Assembly: GCA_905221605.1 (NCBI GenBank)
Contig: CAJNDS010002162.1
Location: forward strand, 563,103 to 627,102
DNA: 64,000 nucleotides
Direction: 5' to 3'
Origin: Symbiodinium natans
Taxonomy: Eukaryota > Sar > Dinophyceae > Suessiales > Symbiodiniaceae
In this document: in pieces, positions 11,455-21,809 of the stretch
How positions within the stretch are numbered: the first letter of the stretch is position 1
Layout of the letters: each line of letters opens with the position of its first letter
The notes under the pieces: generated by a model
The model's database searches: none
The model's input: the letters and a program-made list of their open reading frames with translations, nothing else
Told to the model about the DNA's origin: nothing
Position numbers and translations under genes: made by a program

Positions 11455-13290
11455 AGGCATGGATGGCGCTGGGCGCATGCCATCTTAAACCCCCAAGAAT
11501 TCAGGCAAGGGGCCGGGCTGGCGTCGGTTTTCTTAGGCATTGGCTGGACCGTCGTGTCTGAGATTTTTTGAGGTCCTTGTGGATTGCGCCGGAGCCCCAA
11601 AAGTTTTAGGACTTCTCTTCATGGTCAAGGGGCGGGCTTGACCGAGACTTTAAGGCGAAAGAACATGAGAAGTGGTAGCCAATATATAGGCGTAGATGGC
11701 ATTGTTGCGGGCAGGTCTGGGCACGTGCCATCCTAAACCCTCAAAAACTCAGGCTGGACGGCCGGGCTGGCTTCGCGAGCGGCGCGCGCGGACGTGAGGG
11801 CGGTTTGCTTAGGCCTTGGCTGGACTTTCGTGCCTGAAAGTTTTGAAGTCCTTGTGCATTGCACCGATGCCCCAAAAGCTTTGAGGCTTCTCCTCATGTT
11901 CAGGGGACGGGCTTCACCGCGTGTCAAGGTGAAAATGCATGAGAAGCGGTAGGCAAAAAGCTAGGCATGGATGGCATTGTCGCGGGCAGCGTGTGGGAAT
12001 GTGGCATCCTAAGCCCTTAAGATCTCAGGCAGGATGGCCAGGCTGGCGTCGGGAGCTGCGTACGCGGACGCGAGGGCAAATTTCCTAGAAAGTGGCTGGA
12101 CTTCGTGCCTGAAAGTTTTCAAGTCCTTGTGAATTGCACCAATGCCCGAAAAGCTTTGAGGCTTCTCCTCATGGTCCGGGGATGGGCTTGACCGAGACTT
12201 TTGAGGCGAGAAGCGTGAGAAGTGGCAGCCAATATATAGGCATAGATGGCACTGTTGCGGGCAGGCGTGGGCGCGTGCCATCCTAAACCCTCAAAAACTC
12301 AGGCTGGATGGCCGGGCTGGCTTCGCGAGCGGCGCGCGCGGACGTGAGGGCGGTTTGCTTAGGCCTTGGCTGGACTTTCGTGCCTGAAAGTTTTGAAGTC
12401 CTTGTGAATTGCACCGATGCCCCAAAAGCTTTGAGGCTTCTCCTCATGTTCAGGGGACGGGCTTCCCCGCGTGTCAAGGTGAAAATGCATGAGAAGCGGT
12501 AGGCAAAAAGCTAGGCATGGATGGCACTGTCGCGGGCAGCGTGTGGGAGTGTGCCATCCTAAACCCTTAAGAACTCAGGCAGGATGGCCAGGCTGGCGTC
12601 GGGAGCTGCGTACGCGGACGCGAGGGCAAATTTCCTACAATGTGGCTGGACTTCGTGCCTGAAAGTTTTCAAGTTCTTGTGAATTGCACCAAGGCCCGAA
12701 AAGCTTTGAGGCTTCTCCTCATGGTCAGGGGATGGGCTTGACCGAGACTTTTGAGGCGAGAAGCATGAGAAGTGGTAGCCAATATATAGGCATAGATGGC
12801 ACTGTTGCGGGCAGGTGTGGGCGCGTGCCATCCTAAACCCTCAAAAGCTCAGGCTGGATGGCCGGGCTGGCTTCGCGAGCGGCGCGCGCGGACGTGAGGG
12901 CGGTTTGCTTAGGCCTTGGCTGGACTTTCGCGCCTGAAAGTTTTGAAGTCCTTGGGAATTGCCCCGATGCCGCAAAAGCTTTGAGGCTTCTCCTCATGTT
13001 CAGGCGACGGGCTTCACCGCGTGTCAAGATGAAGATCTATGAGAAGCGGTAGGCAAAACCTAGGCATGGATGGCATTGTCGCGGGCAGCGTGTGGGAGTG
13101 TGCCATCCTAAACCCTTAAGAACTCAGGCAGGATGGCCAGGCTGGCGACGGGAGCTGCGTACGCGGACGCGAGGGCAAATTTCCTAGAATGTGGCTGGAC
13201 TTCGTGCCTGAAAGTTTTCAAGTCCTTGTGAGCTGCACCAAGGCCCGAAAAGCTTTGAGGCTTCCCCTCAAGGCAGCGCGCTCGATTTCT
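11455..13290. repeat. Tandem array, 550-bp higher-order unit of two diverged monomers
   Basis: The phrase 'tcctaaaccctcaaaaactcaggctgg' occurs at about 11731, 12281 and 12831, and a partner monomer near 12009 and 12559, giving an exact 550-bp period. Each 550-bp unit is a dimer of roughly 275-bp monomers. These are related to the 268-bp monomers at 5437-6290 (shared 'gatggccgggctggc', 'cgtgcctgaaagttttgaagtcc' and 'gaggcttctcctcatg'). The minus-strand ORFs of 64 and 90 codons repeat with the period and have no features of real proteins. Confidence 0.85.
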
Positions 13291-14700
13291 GGGAGCTTTG
13301 GCGCTGACTTATGGGCACCATCCCGCGGAGAGGGATTTTGCACGCCAAAAAGTAGGCACATGCGAGCAGAAACGTCGTGGCGGCGTGCTTTTGGGCCTGC
13401 GTATGAACCTGATCCTGTGGGAAAAAGGTTTGGGCTGCGGCCCAAAGCTGAGGGCCGAGATAACAGCCTGGGTATTCTTTGGGGCTGCAGCTCGAGGGCG
13501 TAGATAGACGGCTGGCCGACCTAGAGGCCCCGGGCAGAAGCTGAAGGCAAAGATGAGATCGTGCTTTCCCTTTGACGTTGCGGCCGAAAGCTAATGGCTA
13601 AATTTAGTCGCTTTGGCCTCTTTGGGGCCTCAGCTCAGGGCGGCAGCGGAGATGAAGGGTGGCTCAGCTGGAAGCGGCGGGCGGGCACTGAAGACGAAGG
13701 CTTGGGCCCTTCGAGGCTTCAGCATAGCGGCGTGGGCCCCTCTTAAAGCTTGACCTAAAGCTTCAGGCCTACAGAAAAGCTTTGGCTGTGGGGCGACTGC
13801 TTCAGGTCGCAGGCTGACATAGAGGCTTGTCTCGCTTGTCGGCTCTGGGCGGAGGCCAAAGGAGAAGACACACTCTTGGCCCTAGGCTGCAGCGTAACGC
13901 TGAGGATTACATTGAGGCTTGTCCTTTTCTGATGCAATGGCATAAGGCTGTTGGCTAAGATCTGCTGTGGCCTCTTCGAGGCTGTGAGGCTGCGGGCTGA
14001 AGCTCCAGGCGACCATGAGCCCCTTGAGGCTGGATGTGGCGTAAGGCTTCAGGCACCAAGGACAAAATTTGACCTCTTTGATCCTGCTGCTTGAGGTTGC
14101 AGGCTAAAGCCAGCGGTTGGGATGGCGGCCCCTGGAGACTGCGGCTCAACTGGGCGCTGCTGGCGCAGGCTGAGGGAGGAGACGCAGGCGCGACTCATGT
14201 CGATCCATTTTTCCCAAAGGTCTCCTCCCCCTGCGTATTGCGCAGATGTCACAAAGAGGGCTTGGGCCCCTGGAGGCTTCGGCATAGCGGTGTGGGCCTC
14301 CCTGAAAGCTGTGACCTCGGGCAGAAAGAGGACGATGTCGTCGAAAGTACCTGGGCGAGGTGGGGTTTCAGGGGGCTTGGGCCAGGGAGCTTTTGAGGGC
14401 TGGGCAGGCTGGCCAATCCTGGGCACTGGCGTGCTGCGAGCCGCAGCTAGGCATCCGAGGCAGAGGTGCTGGAGGAGTACTCCAGGCGAAGCTGCTCAGG
14501 TGAGCGACTGGGTCCGGAGAATTTCTCTACGGATGCGTTGGCAGGTGGGCATTATGAGGCAGTGCCGATATACTGCGTATGTATTAATCTGGGACGGGAC
14601 TGGCCCGAAAGAGGCTTGCGAGTACTGGGTCTCGGCTTCAGCTCGGATTTTGTAGGCAAGGAAATCCGAGGCTAGGCAATCAAGATCTTCTCGCAAGCGA
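13290..14700. repeat. Second GC-rich degenerate repeat field
   Basis: This stretch carries the same vocabulary as 6290-8890 ('ggctgcgggctgaagctccaggcgacc', 'gactgcggctcaactggg'), now between the 550-bp array and the X ORFs. No convincing gene. The left part of the X protein-coding region seen in the 36115-39693 copy appears to have been replaced by these repeats here. Confidence 0.55.
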
Positions 14701-14765
14701 GAGTGCAATTGGGCCTTCTGGCTGATGAGCAGGAGTTCAGAGGCATCCTGCGCGCGCTTAGCTGG

Positions 14766-15167
14766 TTATACTGATAAACCAACCAACAAACCAAAACAAA
14801 AAACGCGCATGTAATGCAAGGCGGTCCACATGGACTGCAGTTGCGCAGGCACAGGCTCCCCTGGGCGGTATGTGCGCATGGGCGGCAAGAAAGGCTGGTT
14901 GACCCCGTGGCGGGGCCCCGCAGGCAAAGGAGGCAGAGTTTGTGCAGCATTGCTCAGCAGGTGCTGAGGCGGCGGGGCCTTGGGCATAGGCAGAGGCAAT
15001 GGGGGCGGCGCTGCGGCGGGTGTTAGGCTGACCCGCGAGAAGGCATGGCTATGGCAAAAATCTTCCTGGGCGGAAGAGGCAGTTGGATCCGGGGCCGTAT
15101 CGCTGCTATCTTCCGCGCAGCTCCACGGCTCTACGTTCCATGGGCACTCGGTGTAGGGGCCTGCCAT
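14766..15167 (-). CDS. Element X ORF2 homologue, rearranged C-terminus
   Basis: About 134 codons from an ATG at 15165-15167, 242 bp after ORF1 stops. The first 80 or so residues (MAGPYTECPWNVEPWS..., then acidic/Ser and Pro-Met-Lys rich, then QHLLSNAAQTLPPLPAGPRHGVN) align with the ORF2 copy at 37883-38518. After about 14860 the sequence diverges and ends in a hydrophobic stretch (MRVFCFGLLVGLSV), so the true C-terminus is probably lost by rearrangement into repeats. The function is unknown. Conservation of the frame between two diverged copies is the evidence that it encodes protein. Confidence 0.5.
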   Translation of the reverse strand: MAGPYTECPWNVEPWSCAEDSSDTAPDPTASSAQEDFCHSHAFSRVSLTPAAAPPPLPLPMPKAPPPQHLLSNAAQTLPPLPAGPRHGVNQPFLPPMRTYRPGEPVPAQLQSMWTALHYMRVFCFGLLVGLSV

Positions 15168-15274
15168 GGGCAAGGCGGGCAGGCAAGCAGTGGGCGGTCG
15201 AGGAAGCAGACTTGAAGCCGAAAGGAGCTGCCGGGACGTCACCTGGGCGGGCAGGTCGGGCAGGGCTTAGGGGG

Positions 15275-16110
15275 GCAGGTTCCTTTCTAGGCGGTTGACT
15301 CGATCTTCTAGATTAAGGACTTCACGGCGTCTCCTGGCAAGGGGGGTTTGCTTCGGACCATTGGTCCGCGGGCACCTGAAAGGTTCTTAGGGTGGCGAGG
15401 TGGGCATTTTAAGGCAGGGCTGCCATGCGTCTGGCAATGTTAATTTGTGCGGGAATGGGCTCGAAAGTGGCACTGAGGTTGCGAAACTCGGCTTCAGCCC
15501 AAATTGTATATGCCAGGAAATCTGAGGCAAGGCAGTCGAAGTCCTCCTTTAGGCGGGTGTAGGCAACTTGGGCTTGGGCAAGGGCATTAAGGGCCAGGTC
15601 AACCTGCGAGCTGCATGCAGAAGGTTGGTGCTTGAGTTGTTCAGCTTGGTTGCTGAGCAAGCGTGAGTAGATTTCTTGAGCTCTGAGCTGGTTGTGCTGG
15701 TAGGTCAAGAGGTCTTGCATGAAGCGCACGTCCCCGCAGATCGAGGGCAGCTGTGCTTCCACCGGGAGTTGCTCGACGGGGCGTGCGGTTCCTGGGCTGT
15801 AAAGGAACCCCGAAGGCGGCATCTGAGCCGTGGGCAGTGCTGTCACGGAAGTTGTAGGGCGTCGCGAAGGTGTAGGCGGCGAAGAAGTCGGGCATCCAGT
15901 GGGCACTTGCTCAGCCTCTAAGCTCGGAGGCAAAATGTGCACGAAATTAGAGCGCTGCGGGCTCCGCTGGGCGTCGTGTGGAAACGCAGAGCGTTGCCAA
16001 AGAGCGATGCGCTGTTGATGCAAGTAGGTCAGTTGTTGCCAACTGCAGCAATAGTCTTCATCGCAGGCGTCATGAGCTGTCCAAGTAGGCATGGGACTGT
16101 TCGAGGCCAT
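15275..16110 (-). pseudogene. Element X ORF1 homologue, truncated by a nonsense change
   Basis: An intact frame runs from the ATG at 16110 to 15409 (233 codons) and aligns with the 295-codon ORF at 38593-39480: shared N-terminus MASNSPMPT, a Pro/Thr-rich segment, then a long helical region (LLTYQHNQLRAQEIYSRLL). The Tyr codon TAC of the other copy is TAA here (15409-15411). The homologous tail (NAHLATLRTF..., RLERNLPP) continues to about 15275 with a further indel. No known domain is visible. The C-terminal half looks coiled-coil, which would suit a structural or nucleic-acid-binding role, but that is only a guess. Confidence 0.6.
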
Positions 16111-16205
16111 CGGCGCGGGCGACTCTCTGGGCTAGGCAGAGAGGAAACACCAGGCTTACCGGGGGCTGGAACCTCTAGAAAAGCAGTTAGGAGCGTAGCG
16201 GCCTC

Positions 16206-16349
16206 GAAAAAAGCTCACGATCTATGCAAGGCCCCAACTCACAGGGTTAGGTCAGGGCCAGCTGAGCCAAGAGCCAGCTGGGCAAGGGCAAACATGGGAG
16301 GTCATGATTCATGCGTGTCAAAACACCTGGGACAACAAAAACCCAGTGC
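16206..16349 (-). repeat. Element X right terminal block (5' end relative to its ORFs)
   Basis: This 144-bp block occurs three times: 4701-4844, here, and 39550-39693 (the most diverged). It begins near 'gaaaaaagctcacg', contains CCCCAACTCACAGGGTTAGG and ends AAACCCAGTGC in every copy, directly abutting different flanking sequence (X left end, copia gag, and H coding sequence). The shared breakpoint defines this element boundary. On the minus strand it lies about 240 bp upstream of ORF1 (ATG at 16110), so it may include the promoter and 5' UTR. Confidence 0.8.
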
Positions 16350-17889
16350 TTCACCATTCTTGCGTCGGGCTTGTTCCCCCATTCTCGAAACATCTCGATC
16401 AGGTCTACGATCTCCTCATCGTCTTCTTCCTCAACTTCTTCGATTCTTGTCATCGACCTTTCATTGACTCTTCTCACTTGTTCACTCCCTTTTGCAGCTT
16501 GTGCAACTCGCACTTGCGATTGCTCTTGACTTCGGTACTGGCTTGGCTGTGAACTGGCGCTTGACTGTGATGGTGCATTCCACACACCACTTGACCATTC
16601 TTGATCTTGGTTCCAATCTTCTTCGCCTTCACGTACTTGTCGCATCTTTCCTTTTGACTTTCCTCCTTTTCCGGAGTCCTTTCCTCCTTTTCCTGACGTC
16701 CAACATTCTGATGCGAAATGACCATACTTTCCGCATTTGTAGCATTCTACACCAGATCTTGATCCTTTTCCACCTGAACCCTTTCCTTGACTTCCGTAGC
16801 CACCACTCTCCACTTGCCTCACAAACCTTCCTCGTCCTTTGCCACGGCCTTTGCCGCGACCTCTTCCTCTTCCGCCTTTTCTTTCTTTTCCTTTTCCCTT
16901 TCCTTTTCCTTTCTCAAACTTCCCTTTTCCTTTGTAGCTTCCTTTGTATCCTCCTTTTCCTTTGTCATGTTTTCCTTTTCCTTTCAGACGGTCGATCTCC
17001 ATTGGGATCGGTCCTTGGTACTCCTTGGAGCTTGAACTTGTTCCTGGGGCCTGAACGCTCAACGATCCCAGGATGTTCTCAGCAGACCACGTTTGGTTGC
17101 TTCGTTCGTACTGTAGCAGCTTCGTTCTCAAATCGTTGTAGCTTGTCTTCTCATTGATTCCTACCATGATGTGCTGCTTCAGATTCTGCGGGATGCCCTT
17201 CAGCAACGTTCCGATCTTCAGATTGTCATCGTACTTCGTTGTCGATAACTTCTCGTACTCATTGACCAGCTTCTCGAACGTAAGGACATAATCCATCAGG
17301 CTAGCTCCCTTTGCCATTGCAGGGAATCCTACCAAGGCTTGGGCCATTGCCAGACTTCTAGATCTTGAGGATGGCTCGAGCTCCATTGTGAGTCGCCTCC
17401 AGACTTCGAATCCATCCATGTTGTCGATACTTCTTAGCACCTTCAACGGGCGATTCTTCAAGTAGCTGCTCAAGACGGAATACAGCTTCATTCCTCGTAT
17501 CTTTCGTCCTTCGCTCGCTGCATAGAATCCATCGATGTCGTCCTCGATGTCCAACACATCCGTTGATGCTTCAGCTTTCTTCAGGTCTGCCAAGAACTCT
17601 CTTCCAGTGTTGCCGGGTTGAACACTTCTGGCGGCTTCAAGATCTTTCCTCCGGTGTCGAACGGGACACCTGAGGGTTGCGCCCTTGGCGCTCCTTCACC
17701 TCCCACACTTCTCGGGGAGTTCCTCGCAGCTTGGGCAGCACCTTGGCTAGCTGCCTCAGTAAGCCTTTGCATTGCTTCTGTCAGCTGCTGTTGCTGAGTC
17801 GCTGTTTGGCTCGCAACTCTTCCTAGAGCTTCGGTGGCCTGGCCAATGCCAGCCAACATTGCTTCAAAGTTTCTTTGTTGTTCCGCCAT
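16350..17889 (-). pseudogene. Ty1/copia Gag, one internal frameshift, 3' end cut by element X
   Basis: This is the nucleocapsid precursor of the same copia element as the pol at 1-4257. The first frame runs from the ATG at 17889 to 17581 (Gln/Ala-rich helix, then FNPATLEE), and the second from about 17593 leftward. The switch near 17585 indicates a small indel. The second frame carries a UBN2/copia-type Gag region (residues 60-170 of that frame), a Lys-Gly run of about 50 residues (KGKGKF, GRGRGRGKGR) and a CCHC zinc knuckle, CX2CX4HX4C, at residues 284-297 (CYKCGKYGHFASEC). The reading frame passes into element X at 16349. Its last native residues are MVK, which continue in frame into pol at 4256 when X is removed. 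Confidence 0.88.
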
Positions 17890-18262
17890 TGTTCTGACGA
17901 TCTAGGCAAGTCGTCCAGACTCAAGGCTCCTTCTTCTTCACCTTCTTCTCTCTACTGATCCAACAGGGCGTAGTTAATGAACCTTAACTCCTGTTTCCTT
18001 CAGCTTCAGCAAGGCGTAGTTAATGAACCTTAACTCTTGCTGTCTTCTTGACTTCTTTCCGAATTTCCTCCGGTGATAACGCCCACCGGAAAACGAACTT
18101 CTACTTTCGCAGGGCGTAGTTGAGAAACCTTAACTCCTGCTTTCCCTTTCTTCCTTCCAGCTCGCTAGCTGGCTGCCAGCCCTCTGGCTGGGCTTACCTT
18201 CTTTCCCTGGATCTGCTTCTTCAGCTGCTGGCCGTTGCCAACAGCTCCGCCACCATAAAAGT
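17890..18262 (-). promoter_or_regulatory. Copia 5' leader / probable LTR region
   Basis: This region lies upstream of gag on the minus strand, where the 5' LTR and primer-binding site are expected. It is pyrimidine-rich on the plus strand and has three copies of a 26-bp motif with the core GCGTAGTTAATGAACCTTAACTC (about 17967, 18008 and 18112, the last degenerate). Each motif contains the small inverted repeat GTTAA...TTAAC. I could not fix LTR ends, because the partner LTR is outside the window, and I found no clear tRNA-complementary primer site. Confidence 0.4.
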
Positions 18263-19400
18263 TTAAAGGCTACTCTTAACCTTTCCTAGAACACAAGTTC
18301 TCCTCACACTTTTCTCTACTCGCGGCGCTCCACGAGGGGCGGTGCTTGAGCCTATATACAGTCGGGCATGAAAAGTGAAATGTTTGTTAGCCTGCCACTC
18401 CTCGCCTACCAGGATCTCGATCATCATGCCTGGCCCGTCCGCGTAGGGTCGGTAGTTGGTGCCACACAATGCAGACGAACGCTCCGCAGCCAAGTGCAGG
18501 CTCGCCTCGTCGCCGTACTTGGTGACCAAAGCCGCGTGGTCATCGGGGAAGATCTTCTGGGAAGGACGTCCAATCGATGGCGCAGTGCTTCCCAATGTAC
18601 CTCCACAAAGCACTGGCAAAGTAGCACCCACAGTCGTTCCTGGCGTGCAGGTAGAAGATGCGCATGATGTCACGCCCTTCCCCATCGGCCTGGTTCTTCC
18701 AGAAGCCCTTGTCGCAGTACGCCAAATACCCCGTGGGCCCAAGCAATCGCTTTCTGCGCTTTTCAGGCTGATCACTGCAGGTGACGAACGTGTCAGCGGG
18801 GGGCATATCGTTCGGACTCCAGCGCGGCCGTCGCCTCTTTCACCTGGTCCTCAAGAAGCTTTTTCTTGACGGGCTGGAACTCCGTCAAGCTGCGGCCGGC
18901 CATCTTCATCACAAAGTCGTCCATGGCCTTCTCCGCCTTCTCCAGACGGGCCTCCGCAGCGACTGGGCCAAATCCTCGCGCTCAGCCACAGCCGCCACCA
19001 CCACACTGAAGTCCGAGAAGTTCTGGAACACCGTGCTGGACATGAAGCCCCTGGCCAACGCCGTGTTGAGCTTCTTGATGAAGAGCAACATCAGCTTAAG
19101 CTGCTTGGCCTTCTTGCGTTCCCCCAGGGTACGCCCTTCAAATCCTTCTTCTTCGGCTGCCTGCGCATTGATCTCAGTCAATGCCTCCTGGAAGACTTGC
19201 CCACGCGCCCGGTGCTTCTGGCGCTTCTGCTTCGCAATCTCTGCCTTCACCACCACAATCCTTCGTGCGGGCCTTCTCCTCGTCCTTGCCGGACTTCTGA
19301 ATGTTCTTCATCCGCTGATTTACAATGCACAAGTAGCATCGCCACTCCGTCTCGGAGATCTGCATAGGCCACAGCCAACTGCACAGTTAAATCTTCTTAC
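18263..19400 (-). pseudogene. Degenerate coiled-coil protein gene
   Basis: Protein-like sequence continues across all three minus-strand frames. It begins ISETEWRCYLCIVNQRMKNI near 19365, then a charged helical stretch (FQEALTEINAQAAEEEGFEG; 19256-18945), then KAMDDFVMKMAGRSLTEFQP (about 18930-18830), then LLGPTGYLAYCDKGFWKNQ (18806-18545) and finally HAALVTKYGDEASLHLAAER (about 18540-18380). Each switch implies an indel or a removed intron. I do not recognise the family. It may be a host gene remnant into which the copia element inserted. Confidence 0.5.
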
Positions 19401-19628
19401 CCCATGGTGATCAGTGGGGCAATCCAAGAGTAGCCAAAGGCTACCGCAGCGGTCGATGTCGACTATTGTTACAACCGAGACATGCGGAAATCCCATGGGT
19501 TCAAAGTCTGTCAAAGTGGTCTTAAGACACCCGTTTTTGGGTTTTTTTGTTTTTCTGCCCAAGTAGTGTTGAGTTGAGACACCTTTTGGACTTGATCTGA
19601 ACTTAAAAATGGTGTGAAGACACCCTTT
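19401..19628. other. Spacer without a gene
   Basis: The stretch holds short T runs (at about 19534-19556) and 'gtgttgagttgagacacc', a short inverted-repeat-like piece that faintly resembles 'cgtctcaacactaagggtgtctcc' at 47657, the far end of the H unit. Nothing else is recognisable. Confidence 0.4.
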
Positions 19629-19819
19629 GGTGTTTTTTTTTCCTCTGGCGCCTCTTTACTACATCAGTAGCACAGTAGGCCGGTCTTGTTGGGCTCGACG
19701 AAAAGGGTGAAACAGAGTCAGCGCACACAACCCGCCAGACACAACACGAAACCACCAAAGAACAGACACCGAAGAAACAAAGCGAGCAATCGCGCTAAAC
19801 TACTAGATACCCCACGGAC

Positions 19820-19936
19820 TCAGTACTCGAGGTCGTCAATGAAGTCCCGGTGCACAAGGAAGCACAGAGCTTGTGGGGGATTCGCAAAATGCGACGTTGC
19901 CAGATTCACAAAATCACCATCATGTAGCCACTGGTG
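19820..19936 (-). pseudogene. Conserved C-terminal peptide segment (ends FIDDLEY), copy 1 of 4
   Basis: The minus-strand frame reads HQWLHDGDFVNLATSHF and ends NPPQALCFLVHRDFIDDLEY before a TGA at 19820-19822. The same peptide pattern and stop recur at 34061-34177, 35143-35253 and, shifted upstream, 33577-33690. The frame has no start codon of its own, so it may be a terminal exon or a fossil of a repeated gene. I do not recognise the family. Confidence 0.45.
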
Positions 19937-20039
19937 CGACAGCGGCTAGTCAACCCGAGATCATCAGACGAGGTTCGGATCGCTTAATCGTTGTCAAGAA
20001 AGACAACCAACACTCAATGGCGAAAGGATGTTGCAAGTC

Positions 20040-21760
20040 AGACTCCCAAGGGGGGATGAAAGATGTGCATATGCCCCATGGTGGTCAGCCAGTGGGGACT
20101 TAACAGCAAGAACAATCCAGGCCAGACCGGCCCAGAACACTCCATGGTGGTCAGCCAGTGGAGTAGCTCCGAGCACAGGGTTCACCAGTCAACCTGGCGC
20201 ACAAGTGCCCACCCTCAAAGGTGCCCGCGCACGGCCAGAGGGGGGGGCGAGAGTAGCAGCAGCTACCGATTACCTGGCGCACAAGGGCCCACCCTCAGAG
20301 GTGCCCGCGCACGGTCAGAGGGGGGGCGAGAGTAGCAGCAGCTACCGATTCCACGAGCAAAGTCCACGGCGAATTATCAAACCCTTAATGCCACAGGGGT
20401 TTAATGACACCGAGGGACCTCCCAGTCCAGGCATCTCACACAAGGCTACGCCACTTTGGCACTGGCCTGCGCATCGGCACGCATCAGGTCCCTTCACCCA
20501 AACCCGCGAGGTACGTCGGTAAGGAGATGGGAGGGCTCACATCACCGTCATGCAGCCACCAATGCGAATACATTCAGCACCAGCCAAGGCCGTTCACGAG
20601 ATGGTTCACAGTTTCGCCATCACAGGTGGAGCAAAGTCGTGCCTCAGCACGGAACGTTGTAGGTGTCAACCTTCGTGTTCCGAAGTATAAAGTTGCCCCA
20701 CGGTGGTCAGCCAGTGGGGACTTAACGGCAAGAACAAAGGGGTAGGACCAGCCCAGAGTACTCCATGGTGGTCAGCCAGTGGAGCCTCTCCGAGCACAAA
20801 GCGCAACGTTCTTTTGACTCACAAGAGCTCGTCCGCCGGCCAAAGCAGGCTTGACTGCTTCGTTCCACTCAGAGCCATCAGGTAAACCAAAGCAGGCGGG
20901 GACCCCACCTGCCCCGCAGGAAGCGGGAGAATCCCCCAGTCGAAACTTCGCACTCAAGGCCAAGCAACTATCTCCTTGGCCGGTGAGGGTTGAGGGTTCA
21001 ATACCCAGAATCAGCCCGTCCATGCCCAAACTGACAGACGTCGGTGAGGAGATGTGAGGGCTCACATCACGCTTGGCCACCTACCGATGGGGAGGTAGTC
21101 ATGTATGGCTGCTTTGACGCAAGCAGAGATAGACACCAAGCAGGCAGGGAACCCCGTAGCAACCCAAGCACAGGCGAGAATGGCTCTCGTGAAGGCCAGG
21201 TTGTTCACAGGTGCTCGATGGCACATTGCCAGGGAAGTGGAAGCTGATCTCCGCATAGGAGTGTCCACAACCCGGAAGCAGCATCCCCTAGCTGGTCTCT
21301 CCCAATAGGCATGACGTCGTTGTACGCCAAGGGGGTGTCACCTTCCAGACGAGAGATGGCCAACCCTCTAGTCCAAGGGGTTCACACTTGATCGTAGCAC
21401 ATAGAAGCAAGCAACCTGCCCACCTAGAGGGGGCAGAGGAAAGGAAGATTGGCCGTTTTACCGATGACAGAGCTGGAACATCCAGGCAGGACCGGCCCAG
21501 GGCAGTCCGTGGCAGATGGCCAGTGGAGCAACCACGAAAGAAAGGCCCCCCGTCACCATAGGCACAACGCAGGGCCGACACAGAAGGGTGTTCACAGGTG
21601 CAGGCAGTGAGCACACAGAAGACAAGCACGATCCAATCCGTGGCATAGACCACGAGAGGGTTGCCAAACCAAGAAGATCCCGAGGTAGTCTTGCGGCATG
21701 TATCGGCGAGGAGATGTGAGGGCTCACATCACGCTAGGCAGCATGCCATGAAAGGACTCA
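20040..21760. repeat. Structured repeat modules of unit H, copy A
   Basis: Two hairpin types alternate here. The first is a 24-26 bp motif around ATGGTGGTCAGCCAGT, flanked either by CCCC/GGGG (20074-20097, 20696-20719) or by ACTCC/GGAGT (20139-20164, 20760-20784). The second is the palindrome GATGTGAGGGCTCACATC (21051-21068, 21713-21730; a GATGGGAG variant at 20525-20542). A longer block (21100-21300) with 'ccaggttgttcacaggtgctcgatggc' and 'gtgtccacaacc' also recurs in copy B and at 47400-47570. A 60-bp direct repeat with 'ccctcaaaggtgcccgcgcacggccagag' lies at 20200-20340. No convincing CDS. Confidence 0.7.
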
Positions 21761-21809
21761 ATGGCGCGTTCATGGCGTCAGTAGGAGCCCTCAGATGACA
21801 ACTTGCTGT

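Larger units (their letters stand above)
4845..16349 (-). mobile_element. Element X, 11.5-kb copy nested in copia
   Basis: The copy is bounded on the left by the GTTCAGACAACGC end (4845) and on the right by AAACCCAGTGC (ending 16349). The flank is copia gag at 16350. With the short copy at 4258-4844 it forms a head-to-tail pair. Joining the outer flanks (4257 to 16350) restores a continuous gag-pol frame, so no target-site duplication is apparent. Subterminal sequences are inverted relative to each other: GACCTAACCCTAGTTGGGG on the left against the complement of CCCCAACTCACAGGGTTAGGTC on the right. The minus strand carries two ORFs (15409-16110 and 14766-15167) shared with the copy at 36115-39693. 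The remainder is tandem-repeat arrays. The ends match no TIR, LTR or Helitron signature I know. Confidence 0.7.

Noticed and set aside
5564-13052. Series of 60-190 codon ORFs on both strands in the repeat arrays
   Set aside because: They recur with the array period, translate only the repeats, and show no domain or codon signature of a gene.
4258-16349. Element X as a Helitron
   Set aside because: No TC start, no CTRR end with a terminal hairpin, no Rep/helicase ORF, and the insertion point is C/T rather than A/T.
4258-16349. Element X as a CACTA-type DNA transposon (right end reads CACTGGG on the minus strand)
   Set aside because: The left end lacks the matching inverted CACTG terminus. 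A 3-bp TTC duplication is possible on paper but would leave gag and pol out of frame, while the no-duplication reading rejoins them.
17890-18262. Defined copia LTR with TG...CA ends and primer-binding site
   Set aside because: No partner LTR lies in the window and no tRNA-like primer site could be matched, so boundaries would be guesses.
20040-21760. CRISPR-like array from the regularly repeated hairpin motifs
   Set aside because: Spacing is irregular, the intervening sequence is itself repeated, and the setting is eukaryotic retroelement DNA.
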